This document shows positions 12,414-21,130 of a DNA stretch of 64,000 bases, in pieces. A program made the position numbers and the translations under genes. Numbering within the stretch: the stretch's first letter is position 1; each line of letters starts with the position of its first letter. Origin of the DNA: Thalassia testudinum (Eukaryota; Streptophyta; Magnoliopsida; Alismatales; Hydrocharitaceae); contig JAZHRO010000036.1 of the NCBI GenBank assembly GCA_037157565.1, positions 19,146,501 through 19,210,500 of the forward strand, read 5' to 3'. The notes beneath the pieces were generated by a model. The model saw only the letters and a program-made list of their open reading frames with translations. It did not search any database and was not told the origin of the DNA.

Positions 12414-13273
12414 TAAGTTTTGCAATGTCCTCATTATAAACGGAGGGTGTGAAACAGGTTTGGATTCAGGAATTTTAGAATAGGATTTATTTGGTGGGTG
12501 AACGGGTCAGGAATGACTGTTGCGGATGATTTCAAGCTCTGGCACGTGTACCAGAGGTGGGATCGACTATTCAAAAACTGAACTCAGGGTGCAGTAAACG
12601 TGAAGTACAGAAGGATAATCAGAAGGATCTCAGGTTTTTTGGAATGACGGGTTGCCTCTCGTTAAGCGCTAAATTCAACACCTTCAGCCGAGTAGGAAAT
12701 GGTATGGAGAGGGATTGGTCAAATCAGCTGAGTTTTGTAGAACAAGCACCTTGATCAAAAGTCTAGTTGGTCCAACCAGGTGCTTGTTTAGATCAACAGG
12801 CTGATGATGCAACCCAAACCCAATCAATCTAGTGGGTTGACAAATGTAGATCAAGAGGTGTGGAACCCACCATATACTATGGAGCTCGGAATGATATGGA
12901 AGTGTGAATCCAGGGTTTGGTTGAGTCGAATCAGCCTGGTCAAAGTAAGGATCCTTAAAATAATCAGTGGATGATGCGGAAACCCCACAGGAATGATCAA
13001 AGAATGATGGGGCATGGTTTGCAGTTTGATTAATGTCCGAAACCCGATAAAGATGTGGAGGTGAATCATCTGCAATCGTCTTAGTAAGAGGGGAATCAAA
13101 ATAGAATTGAGTCCGGTTGTAGGTCGGGGTTGAAAACGGGTTTAGATAAGTTCTGTATATGTAGAGGAGGTGGCATCAATAAGAATTATGTATGAGGGCT
13201 CCTTTAAAAAGGAATTACAGGTGGGTTCATTTAGAGAGTCCTCATAGTGGCCATCAAATTCAAAGGTAAATCC

Positions 13274-14311
13274 CTAAAGAGTGTTTATAGGATGCAGAGA
13301 ATCTGAGTCAAGAAAAGATTCGAATTCGAGGCTATAGACACTCTCGACACTTTCTGATTTTGATTCCTGAGGATCGAAAAGAAATGATTCCATCTCACTG
13401 GAACTTGAATTTAAATCATTGATCTCGGGATCAGGGATCTCAGAGTCAGAGTTGGAGAATGAATCATGTGAGCTGAGGTCGTAGATTGGCTCGTCGTAGT
13501 CAGGAAACAATCGTTCTCCAAAATCATGGTAAGATTCGAAATCGTCGGAGAAATTGCGAGAATCAAGTTCTGAATCAGATTCGAGATCAGAGGTTCCACC
13601 ATCAAAAGATGTAGACTCAGCAACTTGACTGGGGTCTAGCCTATTCTTTGATTCTAAGCTCAAAGAGGTGTCCTTATTTAGTCTAGTCTCGAGTTCTAGG
13701 CTTGTAGGAAAGACCCAATCAAAATCCCAGTCTTCCAACTCCTCAGTTTCTGTATCGTAGATTGGTGTGACTTCCGAGAAATCAATCTGTATCTCTGAGG
13801 ATGTTGGAGAGGGATATTCATCAAACAAAGGCCCAGAATGATAATCTTCATTTAAACTTTGATCTTTGACATACAGTGCCTTGTAATCTTCCCAATAAGT
13901 TTCAGATCTAGATTCTAGGCTGAGGATGTGGGTTGAATTACTAGAATCTAGGTCAGGATTACCTTCGAGGGTTACCTCATTAGAATAAGGGGCGGGAATT
14001 ACACCCTCGAGAGGTTTTGTTTTAATCTCATCATTACAGGAGTCTCGGAATTCTATGCTTGGTGACCCAGAATTTTGGTTTTCTAGGGCTGGCTCAAAAT
14101 CATGTTCTCCTACAATTCGAACTTCCCAACCTAATTCAAGATCAGGTATGTTATATTCCATCTGGGTTTGGAATCCACAACAACCTTGTGCCTCAAACCT
14201 GGGATTTGGGAAATCAGATTGATCCTCAATATTATTCCAAGATGTTTCATGAATTGTTTGGGGCACGTATGGGTATTTCTGATTGATAACTTGTTTCAAC
14301 AATCTCATCAT
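13274..14311 (-). CDS. uncharacterised acidic protein of element D (345 aa)
   Basis: An uninterrupted 345-codon frame, the only long ORF in the internal part of D, on the element's sense strand. It starts at the tandem ATG codons ending at 14311 and stops at TAG 13274-13276. The product is very rich in Asp, Glu and Ser, especially after residue 150, with runs such as DLESDSELDSRNFSDDFES. It is low in Lys/Arg, has no signal peptide, membrane segment or zinc knuckle, and is probably largely disordered. An aromatic-containing N-terminal part (KYPYVPQTIHETSW) may be folded. I recognise no family and see no resemblance to the Athila gag of copies A, B or E. The same phase continues upstream to about 14653 through a TAG and a TGA, so the ancestral protein was probably about 110 residues longer. 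Its role is unknown; a gag-like or RNA-binding accessory role would be a guess. Confidence 0.6.
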   Translation of the reverse strand: MMRLLKQVINQKYPYVPQTIHETSWNNIEDQSDFPNPRFEAQGCCGFQTQMEYNIPDLELGWEVRIVGEHDFEPALENQNSGSPSIEFRDSCNDEIKTKPLEGVIPAPYSNEVTLEGNPDLDSSNSTHILSLESRSETYWEDYKALYVKDQSLNEDYHSGPLFDEYPSPTSSEIQIDFSEVTPIYDTETEELEDWDFDWVFPTSLELETRLNKDTSLSLESKNRLDPSQVAESTSFDGGTSDLESDSELDSRNFSDDFESYHDFGERLFPDYDEPIYDLSSHDSFSNSDSEIPDPEINDLNSSSSEMESFLFDPQESKSESVESVYSLEFESFLDSDSLHPINTL

Positions 14312-14653
14312 TTCTTCCCATTTTTCAAGATCATCTTGGTGTTTTTCCTAAAGTACAGGATTTGTCATGCATTGGAGGTATTCAAAGTTATGTAATTTTT
14401 CTATCTCAATGTATCCTGTTATGTGAATGTCTCAGGTTGATCCCCTTGTTGCTTCTGTTAATAACAATTGGGTACAGTTTATGATGAAGGTTGTTGTTGT
14501 TGGTACACTAACCTGAATGTCTTCTACTAGTTTTGAGGTTTTGTATTCAATCTCATAAAATTCAAGGGCATCCTCAATCATTCTATCTCTCATGGATCTT
14601 TGTGATTCAGGTTTCTTTAATGGTTTTCCTAAGTAACCAAGTGCATATTTGAA
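14312..14653 (-). pseudogene. probable broken N-terminal part of the element D protein
   Basis: Directly upstream of the 345-codon ORF and in the same phase, reading is open for over 100 codons except for TAG at 14348-14350 and TGA at 14432-14434. It is bounded upstream by TAA 14654-14656. The translated stretch has protein-like composition (for example EDALEFYEIEYKTSKLVED). Both internal stops could be single C to T changes from CAG and CGA, as in the Athila copies here. The original start is not certain. Confidence 0.45.
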
Positions 14654-14656
14654 TTA

Positions 14657-15819
14657 GATGGTGGAATCAAGATGTAGAATCAGAATTTAAGTCTTAGAAT
14701 GAAGTGATTTGATCTGAATAGAGATTCCCAAAAAAAATATGTGTGTGCTCTAAAGAGAAGGGATGAGGGACTAGATGTGATGTTGACCCAATCAAAACAC
14801 CCAAATATTTTTGGATGACTATAGAGGTTTGGGGCTGATGATACCCCTGAATCAGAAAGTTGTCCACCTGAGAATTACCTGGGCAGCCAGAAAGGGAGAG
14901 TCCCGCAAAGACCCCTACACGGTAGAGCGCCCCTACGGGTTACAGGGTTTCCCCCACCTGACCTCTCTTGTCACTGAGGGTCCAGGTAGACCAGAATGGA
15001 TAACTTGACCTCTTATGTCTACCAATTTTATAACCTAATTTGTGCCTTTGATTTCACTTGAATTAGCAGTTATTTTGACTTTGTGACCTAATTTGGAGGT
15101 TGGTTGGCCTACAATGTAGTTCAACTTCACCTGACCTATCCTAAAGATGGCAGAATGATTCTAGGTCAAGACTTAGAAATCACCCTGATTTGACTCCCAA
15201 GTTATTAGGTCCAAGTATTTTAAGGTTCAAGTGAGTTAAGAATATGATTTTAGGGTTTTTCTTGATTAAATCTTTTCAATCAAGGGCTGGGGTAGCACAC
15301 AAATGTGGGCGGGTTTGTTTCCTTTTATGCAGGCAAGTGTGAACTAGCACTCCAAAACCCTAATGTAGAAACCTTAATTTGGCTTTATTTCTAAGTCCTC
15401 TTTGAGTTTTACAAATGTTCTCCTTGGAGTTCAAACAAGAAGTGCGTAGTCTAAGAAGATTAGAAACTAAGCATAATCCCTAATAGGCACAGGAATTTTA
15501 GGGTAGGATCTCTAAATAGAATCACTTCAACTTCAATAAGATGTGAAAAAATTTCACAAATCAGGAAATGAGCCTTTTAAATGATAATTATTATGAAAAG
15601 AAGGCAGGTGATTCATAATTTGATTGTGTCCTTTTTATCTTCCAAAATTAGGAGGTTGATTAGGGAAGAAGAGAGAAGTTACTTGCCCTGGAGTGGTTGA
15701 TTTGCGTGGGAGATCTCCTTGTGAAGTATCTCGCACCAATCACAATAAAACCAATAGGGCAAGTTAGTGCTCAAATATAATCAAAATAATGCAGAGAATA
15801 GTGGTGAATTGCACGTTGC
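14657..15819 (-). other. 5' leader of element D
   Basis: About 1.2 kb between PBS and the orphan reading frame, without a supported gene. A GC-rich stretch at about 14830-15010 contains short self-complementary pieces and sits at a position like the GC-rich leader blocks of B, E and A. A packaging or dimerisation role is inference. Confidence 0.5.
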
Positions 15820-15837
15820 TCCCAAGCAACGACACCA
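15820..15837 (-). promoter_or_regulatory. primer-binding site of element D (tRNA-Asp-like, diverged)
   Basis: The minus-strand 18-mer starts 3 bases inside the 5' LTR. It matches the tRNA-Asp PBS of copy B at 14 of 18 positions. Three of the four differences are C to T, so it has probably decayed from the same primer site. Confidence 0.75.
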
Positions 15838-16105
15838 AAATGTTAAGAGCACTTGATCGGATTTTAAAAAGGTCGCGTTGTAGTATAGTCGAAAAACATT
15901 CAAAACAAATACAATTTATTACTTGAATTTTAAAGTCCGAGGTCGAACAGAGGGAGCAAATGGAATTCATGTACTAAGCTCAATAATGAATGCAATTTGA
16001 ACACATAATACTACTAAAAAATCTAATTAAAAAATATATAGCATGAGTATATGGATAATAAGATAAATGTAGCTAAAAATATAATGGAGGACTTATGAAG
16101 AATTG

Positions 16106-16131
16106 GACGTCTGATTACAAAGTCAGACGTC
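16106..16131. promoter_or_regulatory. paired inverted GACGTC module in D LTR
   Basis: GACGTCTGA and TCAGACGTC, an exact 9-bp inverted repeat with an 8-base spacer. GACGTC is the core of the plant bZIP C-box. Similar pairs occur in LTRs B, H and I. Confidence 0.5.
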
Positions 16132-16313
16132 TTAAAAGTGATATGCTACAGTTCTTTCTCTGATTTTTCTTTCTTTGCCCTCTTTATCTAATTTCTCTTG
16201 CAATCTCTCTTCTTTTCTTTCTTCTTCTTCCTTTCTCTGTCGTTGGCTCTTTCTTCTCTTTGTCTTTTTCTTTACCTTCTTCGTCTTCTTCCTTCCTTCT
16301 CTGGCTTCTTCCT

Positions 16314-17687
16314 TTACCTTGCGAACCTCAGCTTCTTCCTTCTTCCTTGGCTTCTTCTCCTTCTTCTTCGCTTGACCTCCTCTTCTTCCTCTTTGATTTG
16401 GCTAAGTGTCAAGCAAATCTTTTCACAGCAAAACCCCCCTTTCCCTGCGTAGCGCTCCTCTCTTCTCTCTTCTCTATTTTGGTTTGCTCTCCTAGAGCCA
16501 CATTCAGGTCGGGTAATCTGACCTAATGGAGACCCGGGTCTAGACTCACCGGCGTGGGTTGTTAGCGAGGAGTGAGTCGGTTCGGGTAAATGGGTCATGG
16601 CTAGGTCCGTGTGGGCAGTGCCGTGGACGAGGTCGTGAGTGGGGGAGAGAGGGACCTCACCTCGTGAGTAGGAGGCGATAAGGCTAATGCACAAAATCAA
16701 TTTATGTGCATACGCCCGCTTGCCCACTTCCAAGGTGGGACTAAACTTCCCACCTCCCTTGCGCGTGTTGCAGCAGCAGGTGTCTGGCTTAATTGGTGAG
16801 GCTGCGTGGGCTGTTGACTCCAATTGGCAGCCTGGACGCACTAGTGCCTCAAATTCGTATCGCCTGGGACTCACGCCTGGAGCAGCAGTAGCTGGAACAC
16901 AGGAAGCAGCTTCAAGCTTCTTCATCCATGGTGGCCGGAGTTGCACGAACTTGAAATCATGAGCATAGCCTTGCGGCCACGTTAAAATGTCCAGGGAGAT
17001 TCGCCAAGGCACGGCGAATATATGGTGATGGTCGGCGTGGCACGGGAACGACTGTGGTGGCGTGCCCAGGGTTCTTTGTGGCCGTGTGAGTGGGTGTGTT
17101 CGGGGGCACTTTTGGGTGAAGGTCGTAGGGTGGTTGGCGAGGCAGGTGGAGGTGCGGAGCGATAGGGATGCCTCACCGGAGGTATGGCCGGAGGTGGAGA
17201 AGGTGATGGTGATCAGTGGTGTCGAGGGGTGTTTTTGAGAAATAAAGAGGGGGAACGGGAGGAGAGAAAGATAAGCTAACTGACCTAAACTAAGGATGAA
17301 AGAGATAGGAGAGGCGTCTGGGCTAGTACGGCTGAAGCCGGAGATGAAGATCTCCGTAGGTGAGGCAGCGACGAAGACGAGGGAAGAGGTGGCATTAGGG
17401 TTAGTATGGTTGACGCGGATGAATGAGAGGAAGGCAACCCAACCACTGGTATTATGGTTGGGCAATGAGAGAGAGAGAGAGGATCCGTCAGAGCTTGCGG
17501 AGGTGTTGTGGCCGGCGAGGAGAGAAGAATTGATGGTGGACTGGCCCAATTCCAGGCTGAGGAGATGCAGATGAATCAGGGGTTGCTTAAAGAGGCCTCT
17601 AGGGATGGATTTGTGCTTGGAAGCCAAGCTTCCAAGCAAGGTATGTCCATCGGAGTTGGAAGCTTTAAAAGGACCCAAATCTCTCAT
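16314..17687 (-). other. 457-codon open frame inside the D 5' LTR, doubtful as a gene
   Basis: A 457-codon ATG-initiated frame on the sense strand, starting inside the first stem-loop. The equivalent frame in the other LTR starts identically but shifts after about 75 codons. The product is low in complexity (Ser, Pro, Thr, His; then an E-rich and R-rich tail that is simply the CT-rich tract read backwards). It looks like a compositional ORF in a stop-poor region. No domain is seen. Confidence 0.2.
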
Positions 17688-17870
17688 GCGTTCGCATGAG
17701 AGATTGGGTACAAATTAGGGCTTAGCGACGGGTTCATACTGGAGGAGATTACTCAGAGAATCTCCCTTCCAATTTTGGGAGGGATTCTCTGAGTAACCAA
17801 GGAGGAATTTCCTTCTCAAGTTTGCCGGAATAGGATTCCCTCCGCTATAATGGCGGAGGGACCTATTTGC
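17675..17870 (-). other. three consecutive stem-loops in the D 5' LTR
   Basis: Same three hairpins as at 10205-10395: 17678-17690 with 17693-17705 (13 bp perfect), 17747-17762 with 17783-17798 (one mismatch), and a TCCCTCCGC arm near 17838 with its partner near 17855. The third is perfect here although the other LTR copy has changed. Confidence 0.75.
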
Positions 17871-18532
17871 AAGGATGATGAAGAAGCTAGGGGGGTTTCT
17901 GTAGAGGTTTTCAAAAGATAGGGGTAGAAATGTAATCAGGTTGGGCTTATTTGGAAAGTAGGTCAAGAATTCCCCTTAGGTCCAAATTTTGGTACAAACC
18001 TAATTTTGACCTAGGGAATCCAATGTTGAGGTTGGATTTTGGGTTTGACCACATTTGTCTGGGTAATTTACGTAAAAATCTAATTTAGGGTAAATATTTG
18101 TCTGAGACCCCATTCTAGGTCAAAATAGGTTACAATGGCCAAATTGAAGGTTCTAAATCATAGAGAATATTTTTATATGATTTTTATAGGGTTTAGGTGA
18201 ATTTTATCCTGACCAAAACCTTGGTTAATTTAGTGGGTTTGTTTTAGGGTTACAAGAAGTCATTTAATTCCCAAAACTCACATGAACCCTTTTCTGTTTG
18301 AACCAACCCACTTTTTATCTTGTTAAGACCTTTTGACCTTTGTTTAGCCCTTGAGAAACCTGTTGTTGTACTGAAATGGTAAAATTACAGTTTTACCCCT
18401 TATTTCTTGCTTTTCTCTCAGAATTGTTATTCAGTGAATTAGGACCTCCAATTGGTTATGCAGGAGCTCTTGTTCTCTTTTATGGGTCAAAATGAGCTAG
18501 TTAGGGCTCATGATGGTGTTACCATCAGCTAT

Positions 18533-18894
18533 ATATATACATACTATAGATGGATATGTATAATGGTAAAGAATTTGCAAAATACCCATATAATTCCAAG
18601 ATCCTATGGATGCCTATCCACCCCCCCATGCCAAATCATGCTATGTCCTCATATGCATGCAAAAAGGGTTAGACAGGGGTAAAGGTTTAGGTGCAAGGAT
18701 GAGTATAGGGTATAAAGTAGGGTGGATGGGTGGGTGGATGGTGGGTAGTGAAAAGTGGAGTGAAACAAAATGAAGTGAAGTGAGGTGCAGTGAGTGAAAT
18801 GTGATGTAGAGTGAATAGTGAAAGGGATTGTTGGGGTGCCTCCCAACGAGTGCTGAATTTAATGTCCCCAGCTGGACTTTGTGTGAGGCTTAGG
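18533..18894 (-). other. proximal part of copy E 3' non-coding region
   Basis: Reverse complement of the sequence after pol in copies B and C: CA-rich stretch, AGGACAT box and G-run motif. No ORF of interest. Interrupted on its distal side by element D. Confidence 0.8.
18621..18632 (-). promoter_or_regulatory. internal PPT-like motif of copy E
   Basis: Minus-strand GGCATGGGGGGG about 260 bases after the pol stop, as in copies B and C. The true PPT of copy E has been lost with its 3' LTR. Confidence 0.55.
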
Positions 18895-19310
18895 TTAGTT
18901 ACCCTCCAGTAGGGCAACTGTTTCACCAATGGGGCAACCTCATGAGTAAGATACGATTTCAATCACTGTCCATTAACCGTAAATTTATGCTCGGATTTGG
19001 GATCTTTAATTTCTACTGCTCCGTTGGGAAAAGGTCTTGAGACTAGGAAAGGATCAGTCCATTTGGACTTCAGCTTTCTAGGAAAGAATTTGAGCCAGGC
19101 ATTGTAAAGCCAAACCTGCTGTGGTGGCTGAAATTCTTTCCGCCTAATGAAGCTGTCGTGAAAGGCCTTGGTACATTGTTTAAAGTTAAGGACAAAGTCA
19201 TAGGCTTTACGACGTAGCTCTTTTAATTCCTAGAGTTGGAGTTTCCTTTCTCAACCACACAGGTCTGGGTTGAGGTTACATTGGCGAACCGCCTAATAAG
19301 CGCGATGCTC
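18895..19310 (-). pseudogene. pol: pol of copy E, integrase C-terminal part
   Basis: The end of the integrase region, read on the minus strand to TAA 18895-18897. It aligns with the last about 140 codons of copy B, including the WTGPF..RPFPNGAVEI-like segment and the ending LLEGN. It was separated from the rest of pol by solo LTR H, which entered just after the codons for LEH. TAG and frame defects are present. It is part of the same dead gene as 21131-26739. Confidence 0.85.
19306..19310. repeat. target-site duplication of solo LTR H (TGCTC)
   Basis: TGCTC at 19306-19310 and again at 21126-21130. Removing one copy plus the LTR restores an uninterrupted match to copy B pol. Confidence 0.88.
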
Positions 19311-21125
19311 TAAAAAAGCGATCTTCATTTTCGATAAAAATTTTAACATAAAATGATGTGTCATTATAATAGTTCGTTACGTGGTAGAAAATTGCTTTTC
19401 AAAACATTTAATGTTCAAAATCTAACCACGAAAATAGTTAGGTCATCTCTGCAGGGAGGAATTAGCTTATTATACTAGTAAGTGGTGCCTAATTATTCAG
19501 GAAACTCAACGCGTGCGCATGCTAACTAATGCAACTTATTTTCAACATAAGTTTTCATTTTAAATAATTAATCAATAATGTAAGGGTGCACATGCAAAAT
19601 CACCACAATGGAAACATGTGAATTATGATCTTAGTACTGAAAAGCACCGTCAATCTTAATCAAAACTGAACTCGTTCCCCATAACCAATATCCCCTACGC
19701 TATCATTTATGAGATAAATGCAAATATATGTAATTCAAATAAATCAGAGGGATATTCATGCAAATGTGCCTCAATAAATTAAGATGTTAAATAAAAGAAT
19801 AGTGTTTCTCGCAATGGTAAACTTCATAAATATTAATAGGGCTTTTATTGTTGAGAAATAGAGGATTCGGTGGAGGAGCTTGCACGCAAGGAGGAGGGAA
19901 AGGCTGATGGCGTGATGCCGGAGTGTGGGCTTCGTGTTGACGTTGATCTCGTGGCAGGAGGCGGCCGGAGGCATCGTCAGCGATGAGGAGATGATGGCCG
20001 GCGGTGGCTTGCACGCATGTGCACGTGGACGATGGGAAGGGCTGCCACTGGCGTGGGTGGCCTTGTAAGGGCGAGGCGAGTTCAACGGTATCAATGGAGC
20101 GAAGATTGGTGATCCGTGGAGCCAGCTATGTGTGGAGAAGTGGACGTGGGTTTGGGTTCTTTTGGAGAATATGATGAATAGTGCTTTGGAGAGGAGGTGC
20201 TGCAACCATTGTTGTGGCTGCGTGATGGTGGTGTGTTTGTGTGGATGGCACGCATGCACGGGTGCGTAGGCTGGAGGTGCATGAGGATGTTGCGCTTCTT
20301 GCTGTGCGTGAGGGTACGCGCTGCTGTGGAGCTGGAGGGCCTTTGTTGTTGGATGCAAATAGGGGAAGAAAAGAAGAGGACGAATGAAGGTGGAGATGGT
20401 GTTGATGGTGGATAACGGTGGCGAGAGTTTGTTGGGTTCTTCTGGGGGAAGAAGAAGGTGAATAGGAGAGGAAGGTGTTGGGGGAATGATGTCAAAGATG
20501 GTGATGGTGGTGCTGTTTAGAGGTGGAGAAGTGGCATGCACGCATTGTCACTGCGTGCACGGGCTGAGGGGCAACATTGAAGCTCACTTTTGATGGCCAT
20601 AGTGCACGCATGTTGCACGGTGTAAGCTCTTTTCCACGGTGGTGGTGAGGGAGGAGATCCCCGCCCGGGGGAGAAGATGGTCAATCCCCTGAATGCCAGT
20701 TGCCTCCTTTTAAAAAAACTCTTCATTTGTTTCTCTCCATCGCAACTTCTCTAACCACTCGCGATGATTGTGAGTGGTTAGAATGGTGGATAAACATTGG
20801 ACGGTCATTATTAGACATCTGACCTCATCACCAGACGTCTTAAAAAATGCAAAATCCAGGAACTTGTGCTGGCAGTTCCTAGACGTCCATCCTTAGCTTC
20901 AGACGTCTTATATATGCAGAATGAACATTTGATTCTCATAACTAGCCTGGATCCAACCATATAGAATATGTGAATATATCATACATTATTAAATGTAAAA
21001 TTGTTGCACAAAATTATATGCAGACTAAGATGAATTACCGTATAACTCTTAACCAATTAAAAACTATGAATAGAAAATTAAAGAGTACTTAGGCCAAATA
21101 ATGATCCACTAATGTGGACTTATCA
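19311..21125 (-). repeat. solo LTR H
   Basis: 1815 bp without internal genes, inserted in the copy E integrase. Sense orientation is minus by similarity with solo LTR I: the tip at 21125 reads TGATAAGTCCAC, and an AT-rich 3' half lies at 19311-19850. The LTR 3' end has TA where CA is expected on the sense strand. It carries GACGTC sites at 20834-20839, 20882-20887 and 20902-20907. A 256-codon minus frame at 19771-20541 is low-complexity His/Pro/Ser sequence and is not supported as a gene. Confidence 0.85.
20833..20908. promoter_or_regulatory. GACGTC cluster in solo LTR H
   Basis: AGACGTCT, AGACGTCC and AGACGTCT within 76 bases, and a decayed AGACATCT upstream near 20813. They are arranged as inverted pairs, as in LTRs B, D and I. 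Confidence 0.5.
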
Positions 21126-21130
21126 TGCTC

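Larger units (their letters stand above)
11063..13273 (-). other. 3' non-coding region of element D
   Basis: 2.2 kb with no supported gene. The PPT (GGCATGAGGGTA on the minus strand) is at 11063-11074 against the 3' LTR, inside the conserved block that reads GGGACTAGCAAAAG on the minus strand. A second G-run motif is at 12404-12413, with a conserved AGGACAT box. Blocks near 11900-12080 resemble the 3' region of copy A near 40180-40260. Confidence 0.75.
8308..18527 (-). mobile_element. non-autonomous LTR retrotransposon D with an orphan acidic ORF
   Basis: A complete 10.2-kb element with LTRs of 2755 and 2687 bp (8308-11062 and 15841-18527), TG...CA ends and a GCTAT target duplication. The internal 4.8 kb holds a tRNA-Asp-like PBS, a structured leader, one long ORF (13274-14311, probably extended upstream to 14653), a non-coding 3' region and a PPT. 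No gag, protease, RT or integrase can be found. The PPT block and the internal G-run motif match copies A-C, so it was probably mobilised by Athila proteins. LTRs differ by about 5-6% over the first 235 bases compared, so it is older than B and younger than A. I do not recognise it as a named family. Confidence 0.9.
15841..18527 (-). repeat. 5' LTR of element D
   Basis: Minus-strand 5' end at 18527 starts with TGATGGTAACACCATCA, a perfect 7/7 inverted repeat. The three stem-loops are at 17675-17870. A paired inverted GACGTC module is at 16106-16114 and 16123-16131, and a CT-rich tract (plus strand) is at 16140-16400. The TSD GCTAT follows at 18528-18532. Confidence 0.9.

Noticed and set aside
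19771..20541. 256-codon minus-strand frame in solo LTR H
   Set aside because: Low-complexity His/Pro/Ser/Thr sequence in an LTR, no motif, and no equivalent frame in the related LTR I.
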